This document shows, in pieces, positions 1-5,191 of a stretch of 5,752 nt of DNA (its first letter is position 1; every line of letters begins with the position of its first letter). The notes beneath the pieces were generated by a model, which saw nothing but the letters and a program-made list of their open reading frames with translations, was not told the DNA's origin and searched no databases. Source of the DNA: Candidatus Fonsibacter sp. (GTDB taxonomy: Bacteria > Pseudomonadota > Alphaproteobacteria > Pelagibacterales > Pelagibacteraceae); NCBI GenBank assembly GCA_023257975.1, contig JALRAW010000078.1, positions 1 to 5,752 on the forward strand, written 5' to 3'. Both the position numbers and the translations under genes were made by a program.

Positions 1-118
1 CCATTCTGTCTGAAAGTTTCGATACTGTGAATTCCTTTTCATAAAATATTTTTTTACCTTCTTCAGAAAAGTAATCAAAATTAGTGCCTTTGATCACCCT
101 TATGTTTTCTATTTTGGT
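1..118 (-). CDS. pxpC: PxpC-like biotin-dependent carboxyltransferase family protein, internal fragment
   Basis: Reading the complement leftward from about 118 gives an uninterrupted frame with RVIKGTNFDYFSEEG, then FTVSKLSDRM running off the left edge. This matches the conserved middle of 5-oxoprolinase subunit C / allophanate hydrolase subunit 2-type proteins (pattern RVxxGP-x-DYF-xEG ... F-x-VS-xx-SDRMG), normally about half way through a protein of roughly 300 residues. In that family PxpC works with PxpB and PxpA in ATP-dependent opening of 5-oxoproline to glutamate. Related family members act in urea carboxylase systems, so the exact substrate is uncertain. Only about 39 residues are visible. 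There is no start codon: the homology stops at about 118, where reductase sequence on the other strand begins, so the 5' half is missing. The 3' half lies outside the window. Family assignment is by remembered motif only. Confidence 0.6.
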
Positions 119-124
119 ATTAAT
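108..124. other. Breakpoint between two 5'-truncated genes (inversion or chimera)
   Basis: To the left, the minus strand reads as the middle of a PxpC-like protein. To the right, the plus strand reads as the middle of an acetoacetyl-CoA reductase, beginning near the catalytic-Asn helix (INVISFFN, Asn codon at 122-124). Both genes lack their N-terminal halves and no start codon for either lies between them. Head-to-head fusion of two gene interiors is not a normal gene arrangement. It fits either a real inversion/deletion or an inverted chimera of the kind produced by whole-genome amplification or misassembly. The exact join cannot be fixed to better than about 10 nt. Confidence 0.6.
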
Positions 125-529
125 GTAATTAGTTTTTTTAATATCTGCCGAAATGTAATTGAAAAAATGCGAGCTAAAGGATTTGGAAGAATTGTCTCTA
201 TTAGTTCTATTAATGGTTTAAAAGGACAAGTGGGTCAGACAAATTATTCAGCTGCTAAAGCTGGAATAATTGGATTTTCAAAGGCACTGGCATTGGAAAA
301 TGCGAATAAGGGAATAACTGTAAATGTAATTGCCCCAGGATATGTGGGAACAGATATGGTTAAAAAAATTGATCCAACAATTTTAAAAGGAATTGTAGGA
401 CAAATTCCTGCGGGCAGACTTGCAGAGCCTGATGAAATTGCCGCCTTGGCAAGTTATTTAGTAAGTGATAAAGCAGGCTTCATTACCGGCGCTACCTTTT
501 CAATAAATGGTGGCCAGTACATGCAGTAA
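116..529 (+). CDS. phbB: Acetoacetyl-CoA reductase (SDR family), C-terminal part, 5'-truncated
   Basis: A short-chain dehydrogenase/reductase that would reduce acetoacetyl-CoA to (R)-3-hydroxybutyryl-CoA with NADPH in the cytoplasm. Visible are the catalytic Asn helix (INVISFFN, Asn at 122-124), the catalytic Ser in ISSING (Ser codon 206-208), and YSAAK with Tyr at 245-247 and Lys at 257-259. Family landmarks APGYVGTDMV, GRLAEPDEIA and the terminal TGATFSINGGQYMQ follow; the GQxGQxNYSAAKAG and NGGQY pieces favour PhbB over fatty-acid FabG. The N-terminal Rossmann half (TGxxxGIG, NNAG), about 110 residues, is absent. The frame stays open back to a TGA at 11-13, but upstream of about 116 it is only the antisense of the PxpC-like fragment. 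The first in-frame ATG (167) lies beyond the catalytic Asn and is not a real start. Adjacency to a thiolase supports the assignment. As it stands here the gene cannot encode a functional enzyme. Confidence 0.85.
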   Translation, partial: GINVISFFNICRNVIEKMRAKGFGRIVSISSINGLKGQVGQTNYSAAKAGIIGFSKALALENANKGITVNVIAPGYVGTDMVKKIDPTILKGIVGQIPAGRLAEPDEIAALASYLVSDKAGFITGATFSINGGQYMQ

Positions 530-566
530 AAATAAATTTATAAACAAAAGGGAGAGATAAAATAAA

Positions 567-1763
567 ATGAGCGATAATGATGTTGTAATAACAAGTGCAG
601 TTCGAACAGCGGTGGGGTCTTTTGGTGGCTCTCTTTCCTCAATGACAGCTCCACAATTAGGAGCAGAAGTAATTAAAAAAGTTTTAGAAAAATCAGAAAT
701 TAAACCTGAACAAGTTGACACTGTTTACATGGGTCAGATTTTAGCAGCAGGTGTGGGTCAAAATCCTGCAAGACAAGCTGCAATTCATGCTGGAATACCA
801 GTTGAAAAAACTGCAACGACAATTAATCAACTTTGCGGTTCAGGACTTGCATCAGTTGCCTTTGGTTATAATTCAATTAAATGTGGCGATGCAAATATCG
901 TTATTGCTGGCGGACAAGAAAGCATGAGTAATGCTCCACACTTAATCAATTTAAGAAATGGAGTGAAGTTAGGTGATGGCAAGTTACAAGACTCTATGAT
1001 TGTGGATGGACTTTGGGATGTTTACAATCAATATCACATGGGTGTAACTGCAGAAAACGTTGCACAAAAATTTCAAATTACAAGAAAAGATCAAGATGCC
1101 TTTGCAGCAGCTTCTCAAAGAAAAGCAATTGATGCTATTAAAGCTAAAAAGTTCAAAGATGAGATTATTCCAGTAACTGTGAAAGTTAAAAAACAAGATG
1201 TGGTTTTTGATAAAGATGAATATCCAAAAGATGGAACAACTATTGAAAAACTTGAAGTATTAAAACCAGCATTTAAAAAAGATGGAACTGTTACAGCTGG
1301 AAATGCATCTGGATTAAATGATGGAGCGGCAGCGGTTAGCTTAATGTCAGGCAAAACTGCAAAACAACACAGCATTGAACCCCTTGCAAAAATAGTTTCG
1401 TGGGCAGTATGTGGAGTAGATCCATCTATTATGGGCACAGGTCCAATCCCAGCATCAAGATTAGCTCTTAAAAAAGCTGGTTGGGGTGAAGATGAATTAG
1501 ATTTAATCGAAGCTAACGAAGCCTTTGCAGCACAAGCCATTGCAGTAAATAAAGAAATGGGCTGGACCGTTGATAAAGTAAACGTGAACGGTGGTGCCAT
1601 TGCAATTGGTCATCCAATTGGCGCATCGGGAGCTAGAATTTTAGTAACCTTAATTCATGAGATGATCAAAAATCACTCTAAAAGAGGACTTGCAACCCTT
1701 TGTATTGGTGGTGGAATGGGAATTGCAATGTGTATAGAGCGTAATTTTATCGATCATAAATAA
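567..1763 (+). CDS. phbA: Acetyl-CoA C-acetyltransferase (biosynthetic-type thiolase)
   Basis: Full-length thiolase of 398 aa, usual for the family, which condenses two acetyl-CoA to acetoacetyl-CoA and runs in reverse during degradation. The nucleophile Cys90 sits in [10 protein letters not shown]. Asn317 is in NEAFAAQ, His349 in [14 protein letters not shown] and Cys379 in CIGGGMG; these are one residue off the well-known Zoogloea numbering (Cys89, His348, Cys378). The HMG motif near residues 157-159 is typical of short-chain acetoacetyl-CoA thiolases. The start at 567 is preceded by a clear Shine-Dalgarno GGGAGAG at 550-556, and the gene lies 37 nt after the reductase stop, so the two are probably cotranscribed. 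The pairing with acetoacetyl-CoA reductase is the classical phbA/phbB arrangement, but no polyhydroxyalkanoate synthase is visible, so the (R)-3-hydroxybutyryl-CoA could serve another purpose. No disrupted or missing catalytic residue is seen. Confidence 0.95.
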   Translation: MSDNDVVITSAVRTAVGSFGGSLSSMTAPQLGAEVIKKVLEKSEIKPEQVDTVYMGQILAAGVGQNPARQAAIHAGIPVEKTATTINQLCGSGLASVAFGYNSIKCGDANIVIAGGQESMSNAPHLINLRNGVKLGDGKLQDSMIVDGLWDVYNQYHMGVTAENVAQKFQITRKDQDAFAAASQRKAIDAIKAKKFKDEIIPVTVKVKKQDVVFDKDEYPKDGTTIEKLEVLKPAFKKDGTVTAGNASGLNDGAAAVSLMSGKTAKQHSIEPLAKIVSWAVCGVDPSIMGTGPIPASRLALKKAGWGEDELDLIEANEAFAAQAIAVNKEMGWTVDKVNVNGGAIAIGHPIGASGARILVTLIHEMIKNHSKRGLATLCIGGGMGIAMCIERNFIDHK

Positions 1764-1769
1764 TCCTTA

Positions 1770-2519
1770 ATGGATTTTAAGAATATTAAAGTTAGAAATG
1801 AACAAGCTATTGGCTTTGTTCAAATCGATAGAGTTGTAGATAAGAATTCTTTAAATATTGAAACCTCTAAAGAAATTCTGCAAGCGCTTACAAACTTTGA
1901 TCAAGATAATTCCATTAAATGTATTGCAATTGAGGGCAATCAAAAACTATTTTCGCCAGGTGCTGATATTAAAGAATTACAGTCTTTAAATAAAAACACT
2001 GCAGCAGATAAAAAGTTATTCGATGCCTTTGATGAAATTTATAATATTAAAAAACCAGTGATTGCATTGGTGGAAGGCTATGCCTTAGGAGGAGGGATGG
2101 AACTTGCGCTCATTTGCGATTTTATTATTGCATCGGAGAATGCAAAGTTTGCTCAGCCTGAGATAAATTTAGGTTTAATTCCAGGGATTGGGGGAACTCA
2201 AAGATTAAAGCGATATGCTGGAAAATATAATGCAAATTATCTTTGTATGACAGGCGAGATGATTACAGCGGGGCAAGCTCATAATATCGGAATAGTCAGC
2301 GTTGTTTTAAAAGCGGATGAATTTAAAGAAGGCGCAATGAAAATATTAAAATCAATTTCAGAAAAACCCCTTTCAAGTTTAGTTGAGATTAAAAGATTAA
2401 TTAATAAAGATGCTTCGTTAAAAGATGAACGACAAACTTTTTACAAACTTCTTGATAGTGAGAATAAAAAAATTGGGATTAAAAGTTTTTTTGAAAAAAT
2501 AAAACCTGAGTGGAAATAG
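1770..2519 (+). CDS. Enoyl-CoA hydratase/isomerase (crotonase family)
   Basis: A 249-aa crotonase-fold protein, normal length being about 255-260. It keeps the oxyanion-hole segments FSPGADIKEL (residues 61-70) and ALGGGMELALICD (105-117). It also keeps both glutamates that activate water in true hydratases: Glu111 in GGGMELA and Glu131 in QPEINLGLIPGIGGTQRL, spaced 20 apart as in rat mitochondrial Glu144/Glu164. It is therefore likely a catalytically competent hydratase interconverting crotonyl-CoA-type enoyl-CoA and 3-hydroxyacyl-CoA. The N-terminal strand (DRVVDKNSLN, where NRPxxxNAL is common) and the C-terminal tail are somewhat divergent, so the acyl-chain preference is unknown. The ATG comes only 6 nt after the thiolase stop with no recognisable Shine-Dalgarno, suggesting translation coupled to the upstream gene. 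The context is C4 acyl-CoA metabolism with the thiolase and reductase. Confidence 0.9.
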   Translation: MDFKNIKVRNEQAIGFVQIDRVVDKNSLNIETSKEILQALTNFDQDNSIKCIAIEGNQKLFSPGADIKELQSLNKNTAADKKLFDAFDEIYNIKKPVIALVEGYALGGGMELALICDFIIASENAKFAQPEINLGLIPGIGGTQRLKRYAGKYNANYLCMTGEMITAGQAHNIGIVSVVLKADEFKEGAMKILKSISEKPLSSLVEIKRLINKDASLKDERQTFYKLLDSENKKIGIKSFFEKIKPEWK

Positions 2520-2523
2520 TTCA

Positions 2524-3411
2524 TTGTTTAAAAATTTTGAAAAAAAATTTCAAAAAGTAAATAAAGGAAAAATTTTTTACAGAATCGGAGGATTTGGACC
2601 GCCTCTATTGTTATTACATGGTTATCCGCAAAATCATTTTATGTGGCATCAAATTGCAGATGAACTTACAAAAAATTTTACAGTTATTCTTCCAGATCTA
2701 AGAGGCTATGGACAAAGTTTTGTCATTAAAGGTGATAGTCAACATTTAAATTATTCTAAAAGAGAAATGGCAAAAGATATGGTTCAATTGATGGATAAAA
2801 TTGGTTATCAAAAATTTTTATTAGGCGGACATGATCGTGGTGGGCGTGTTGCACATAGATTAGCGCGTGATTACCGAGATAAAGTTGTTGCTTTATGTGT
2901 GATGGATATTTGTCCAACTCTAGATATGTATAATGCAACCGATCAGGATTTTGCGACTAACTATTTTCATTGGTTTTTTTTAATTCAGCCTAAATTTATT
3001 CCAGAAAATTTTATTGCAAAAGATCCAAAAGCTTGGCTAAATTATTGTCTTAAAAAATGGTCAGGAGGATTTAATTTTAAAGGTTTTGAAAAAAATTATT
3101 TAAAATATTTTAAAAATTATAAAAGAATACATTCAAGCTGTGAAGATTATCGTGCAGGAGCAACCATTGATCTTGTTCATGATAAAAAAGATTTAAGCAA
3201 AAAACTAAATATTCCAGTGCAAGTTTTATGGGGCAAAAATGGAAGGGTTGGAAAAAAGTTTAAGCCTTTAAAAGTTTGGCAAAAGTACACCACTAAAAAA
3301 GTTGAGGGAAAAGGCTTTAATTGTAAGCATTTTATTGCAGAGGAAGCCCCAAAACAGACCCTTCAAGAACTTGTAAAATTTTTATCTAAATACTCTAATT
3401 TTAATTACTAA
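2524..3411 (+). CDS. Alpha/beta hydrolase, fluoroacetate/haloacetate dehalogenase type
   Basis: A 295-aa cytoplasmic alpha/beta hydrolase closely resembling fluoroacetate dehalogenases, which hydrolyse haloacetate to glycolate plus halide. It starts at TTG (2524), 4 nt after the hydratase stop. The first in-frame ATG (2641) would remove the conserved GGxGPPLLLLHGYPQ strand and oxyanion region. Nucleophile Asp104 lies in GGHDRGGRVAHR, with Arg105 and Arg108 in the substrate-carboxylate positions. Asp128 is the acid, His269 the base, and His149, Trp150 and Tyr209 the halide pocket. From the TTG start, Asp104, Asp128, His149 and Trp150 fall on the same numbers I recall for the Burkholderia FA1 enzyme. 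LRGYGQS (59-65) and CEDYRAGATIDLVHD (206-220) are further family landmarks. Actual substrate, including whether it defluorinates, is not provable from sequence; a related epoxide or ester hydrolase activity is possible. Its 3' end overlaps the convergent regulator by 11 nt. Confidence 0.85.
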   Translation: MFKNFEKKFQKVNKGKIFYRIGGFGPPLLLLHGYPQNHFMWHQIADELTKNFTVILPDLRGYGQSFVIKGDSQHLNYSKREMAKDMVQLMDKIGYQKFLLGGHDRGGRVAHRLARDYRDKVVALCVMDICPTLDMYNATDQDFATNYFHWFFLIQPKFIPENFIAKDPKAWLNYCLKKWSGGFNFKGFEKNYLKYFKNYKRIHSSCEDYRAGATIDLVHDKKDLSKKLNIPVQVLWGKNGRVGKKFKPLKVWQKYTTKKVEGKGFNCKHFIAEEAPKQTLQELVKFLSKYSNFNY

Positions 3412-4816
3412 CGTAAGCAGAAGCACCTCGATTATTTAAATTAATATCTAGGTTCTTATTAATTGGAGGAAAAGCTCTTTGTTGGCAGTCCATTCTCGGA
3501 CAAGTTCTGCAATTTACTCCAATTGCGATAGCAGCATTTTCATCTTGAATATTTAAAGTATCCGCATAGATAAAATCTTTTGCATATTTAGCCTGACAAC
3601 CTAAACCAATACTCAATATACTTCGATAAATTCCATGTCGACCAATTCCTTTCTCTATAGTTCTTGCGATACAAACATATTTTTCTCCATCAGGCATTTT
3701 TGATAAAGCTGAGTGAATTTTTCCAGGTAACATAAAAGCAGAATGAATATTCCATCTTGGACAAGCACCACCGTAACGAGGAATTTGAATTCCTGATAAT
3801 GATAGTCTTTTAGAAATATTTCCGGCAATATCGGTTCTTAACATATGAAACGGAATTCCTTTCATCTTAGGATCTTGTAAACAAGTGACTCGATGTGCGA
3901 CTTGTTCAAAGGATACTGAAAAAGTATGTTGTAATAATTCGAGATCATAACGATGTTTTCTGCATTCTTCATAAAATAATTTGTAAGGCATTAAGATTGC
4001 AGCAGCCGTGTAATTAATTAAAGAAATGGTTGTCAGTTTTTTTGCAGTGTCGGATGGAAAATTATAATCTTTAAGATAATTTTCTATAATCTCTAACGCC
4101 TCCGCTTGCACAATCTGTCCTGCACAATATATTTTTTTAGTATCAAGAGTTAAGTAATCGGATAGATAAAGCGTTTTTTTCTCAGGAACATAACGTTTTA
4201 AAAAAAATTCATCATTTTTTGGAACTACATCGACAACATCAATTTTGTGATGTTTTTTTAAATATTCAACTAATAAAACATGTCGAGTTCTAAAATTTCG
4301 ATTTACTTGGCTAAAAATTTTATTTGCATACTCTTCTAATTTTGGAAAATAATTTTGATATTCTTGTAAAAAATCAGAAACGACTTCGCCTGGAAAAGTT
4401 GCCTTAGGATTTGCAACATTTTCACCAGAGATAACTTCAAGTTTATCATAAACTTCGGAATTCCTTTTTCTATAAACATCCCCTAAACGAATAAGAGCTT
4501 TTGAAACCAAAGGGTTCGTCTCTATTAAATCTTTAACTTCTAAATTAGTAATATCTAAATCTTCAAATAAATTATCACTCAATAGTTCTTGAAGATCATG
4601 AACAAGGTTTAGATTATCATCGGTTGATAATTTTTTAAGGTCGAGATTTAAAATCTCAGAAGCTTTAATCAGTAAATCGGCGCTAACTTTTCTTTTACCT
4701 GACTCTATAAGGTTTAAATAACTTGGTGAAATTTCAAGTTTTTTTGATAGATCCCCTTGGCTAATATTCAGCTTTCTACGCGCTGTTTTGATCTTAAAAC
4801 CAAGTTGTTTACTCAT
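3401..4816 (-). CDS. ramB: RamB/ScfR-type transcriptional regulator (XRE HTH plus short-chain acyl-CoA regulator domain)
   Basis: A 471-aa DNA-binding regulator. Residues 6-62 form an XRE/Cro helix-turn-helix (ISQGDLSKKLEISPSYLNLIESGKRK). The middle (about 175-285) corresponds to the IrrE/ImmA-like region but has no HExxH, so no peptidase activity is expected. The C-terminal part (about 300-460) carries ScfR-family landmarks: GGACPRWNIHSAF, IGLGCQAKYAKDFIYAD and a CRTCPRMDCQQRAFPP cluster (Cys436, Cys439, Cys444, with Cys352 and Cys407 upstream). Family members include Corynebacterium RamB, which controls acetate and glyoxylate-cycle genes, and Rhodobacter PccR, which controls propionyl-CoA carboxylation; related regulators flank isocitrate lyase in mycobacteria. 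Divergent transcription from aceA here strongly suggests that it controls the glyoxylate shunt. The ATG lies 4 nt from a perfect inverted repeat and has no clear Shine-Dalgarno. Acyl-CoA sensing is inferred from family knowledge. Confidence 0.88.
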   Translation of the reverse strand: MSKQLGFKIKTARRKLNISQGDLSKKLEISPSYLNLIESGKRKVSADLLIKASEILNLDLKKLSTDDNLNLVHDLQELLSDNLFEDLDITNLEVKDLIETNPLVSKALIRLGDVYRKRNSEVYDKLEVISGENVANPKATFPGEVVSDFLQEYQNYFPKLEEYANKIFSQVNRNFRTRHVLLVEYLKKHHKIDVVDVVPKNDEFFLKRYVPEKKTLYLSDYLTLDTKKIYCAGQIVQAEALEIIENYLKDYNFPSDTAKKLTTISLINYTAAAILMPYKLFYEECRKHRYDLELLQHTFSVSFEQVAHRVTCLQDPKMKGIPFHMLRTDIAGNISKRLSLSGIQIPRYGGACPRWNIHSAFMLPGKIHSALSKMPDGEKYVCIARTIEKGIGRHGIYRSILSIGLGCQAKYAKDFIYADTLNIQDENAAIAIGVNCRTCPRMDCQQRAFPPINKNLDINLNNRGASAYVSN

Positions 4817-4820
4817 AAAA

Positions 4821-4846
4821 ATTTACAAAGTTTTCAATTTGTAAAT
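4821..4846. promoter_or_regulatory. Perfect 9-bp inverted repeat, candidate RamB/ScfR operator
   Basis: Arms ATTTACAAA (4821-4829) and TTTGTAAAT (4838-4846) are exact reverse complements separated by 8 bp. The repeat ends 4 nt before the regulator's start codon and overlaps its best candidate -10 box, a position suited to autoregulation. The half-site resembles the A/T-flanked TTTGCAAA-like cores reported for RamB-type regulators, but differs in the centre, so the link is inference. In the regulator mRNA the same repeat could form a 9-bp stem with an 8-nt loop next to the start codon. Confidence 0.55.
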
Positions 4847-4870
4847 ATACTATTAAAATTTTTATTACAA
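4842..4870 (-). promoter_or_regulatory. Candidate promoter of the ramB-like gene
   Basis: On the minus strand, TTGTAA (4870 down to 4865) could serve as a -35 box. It is followed 17 bp later by TATTTA (4847-4842), or 15 bp later by TATATT (4849-4844), as a -10 box. Both elements overlap the TTGTAAA-type half-sites, so bound regulator would compete with RNA polymerase. In such AT-rich DNA matches of this quality occur by chance; treat as a hypothesis. Confidence 0.3.
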
Positions 4871-4931
4871 ATTTACAAGCATTTTCAACATAAATATTTG
4901 AATAATCTACGAATGTAAATATTGTAAATTT
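4865..4931. promoter_or_regulatory. Second cluster of TTTACAA/TTGTAAA half-sites upstream of the aceA operon
   Basis: Four further half-sites lie between the first inverted repeat and the small gene: TTACAA (4865-4870), ATTTACAA (4871-4878), TGTAAAT (4914-4920) and TTGTAAAT (4922-4929). AAATTTACAA (4869-4878) and TTGTAAATTT (4922-4931) form a 10-bp perfect inverted pair about 43 bp apart. The left pair repeats at 8-bp and the right pair at about 9-bp spacing. This arrangement suggests cooperative binding or looping over the aceA-side promoter, whose -35/-10 boxes I cannot place with confidence. A trailing TTTTCAA follows the left half-site in both clusters (4832-4837 region and 4882-4888), hinting at a longer repeated unit. 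Confidence 0.4.
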
Positions 4932-4938
4932 ATTAACC

Positions 4939-4944
4939 AAGGAG
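4939..4944 (+). promoter_or_regulatory. Strong Shine-Dalgarno fixing the start of the small gene
   Basis: AAGGAG lies 7 nt before the ATG at 4952. It is the best ribosome-binding site in the window and is strong evidence that the 79-residue frame is really translated. Confidence 0.8.
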
Positions 4945-4951
4945 AAATAAT

Positions 4952-5191
4952 ATGACACATAGAGAAAAGCATAACATTGAAAGTAACTGTGTTTCGTTTG
5001 ATGACGACTGTTATAACGAAACGAATAGCTATGCAGATAATGTTAAGGCTATGAACACTTTAGAAAAACAAATTTTAAGCGATGCGGTTTCATCAGTTTA
5101 TAAAACTGGTCAATCTTTTGTTAATTACTTAGAAGCAAAATTATCAATGATAAAGCCTAACAGTAACAAAGGTGGGTCGAGTAATGCCTAA
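4952..5191 (+). CDS. Small protein of unknown function, first gene of the aceA operon
   Basis: I do not recognise this 79-aa protein. The N-terminal half is polar and acidic, with two cysteines (Cys13, Cys20) flanking a DDD stretch. Residues about 30-68 (KAMNTLEKQILSDAVSSVY and YLEAKLSMI) look helix-forming with an amphipathic pattern, and the tail is a flexible Asn/Ser/Gly/Lys segment. There is no signal peptide or membrane segment, and acidic and basic residues nearly balance. Its reality is supported by the AAGGAG site 7 nt upstream and by the stop overlapping the aceA start by 8 nt, which implies translational coupling. It is the first gene downstream of the divergent operator region, so it should be coregulated with isocitrate lyase. 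A role in assembling or modulating isocitrate lyase, or a leader that delivers ribosomes to aceA, are both possible; nothing in the sequence decides between them. Confidence 0.75.
   Translation: MTHREKHNIESNCVSFDDDCYNETNSYADNVKAMNTLEKQILSDAVSSVYKTGQSFVNYLEAKLSMIKPNSNKGGSSNA

Noticed and set aside
14..115. Open plus-strand frame continuous with the reductase
   Set aside because: Its translation is Phe/Tyr-rich and unlike any reductase. The complement of the same stretch gives a well-matched PxpC-family sequence, so the plus frame is antisense noise.
167..529. A complete 120-residue reductase starting at ATG 167
   Set aside because: This start lies after the catalytic Asn and would omit the whole cofactor-binding half. 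Homology continues upstream to about 116, so the gene is truncated, not short.
500..721. Minus-strand open frame of 73 codons
   Set aside because: It lies mostly opposite the start of the thiolase gene, has low-complexity hydrophobic content, no ribosome-binding site and no recognisable motif.
984..1600. Minus-strand open frames of 70 and 161 codons within the thiolase
   Set aside because: They are antisense to a gene with all its catalytic residues intact; the longer frame is explained by codon bias of the sense strand.
2756..2938. Minus-strand open frame of 60 codons within the dehalogenase-like gene
   Set aside because: It is antisense to the conserved nucleophile region; no independent coding signal was seen.
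4140..4165. Active metallopeptidase in the regulator's middle domain
   Set aside because: No HExxH is present in the region around residues 225-245, where this fold would place it.
4817..4951. Riboswitch in the leader of the aceA operon
   Set aside because: The spacer is short and almost entirely A/T, with no recognisable glycine or other riboswitch core. Its repeats are better explained as protein-binding sites.
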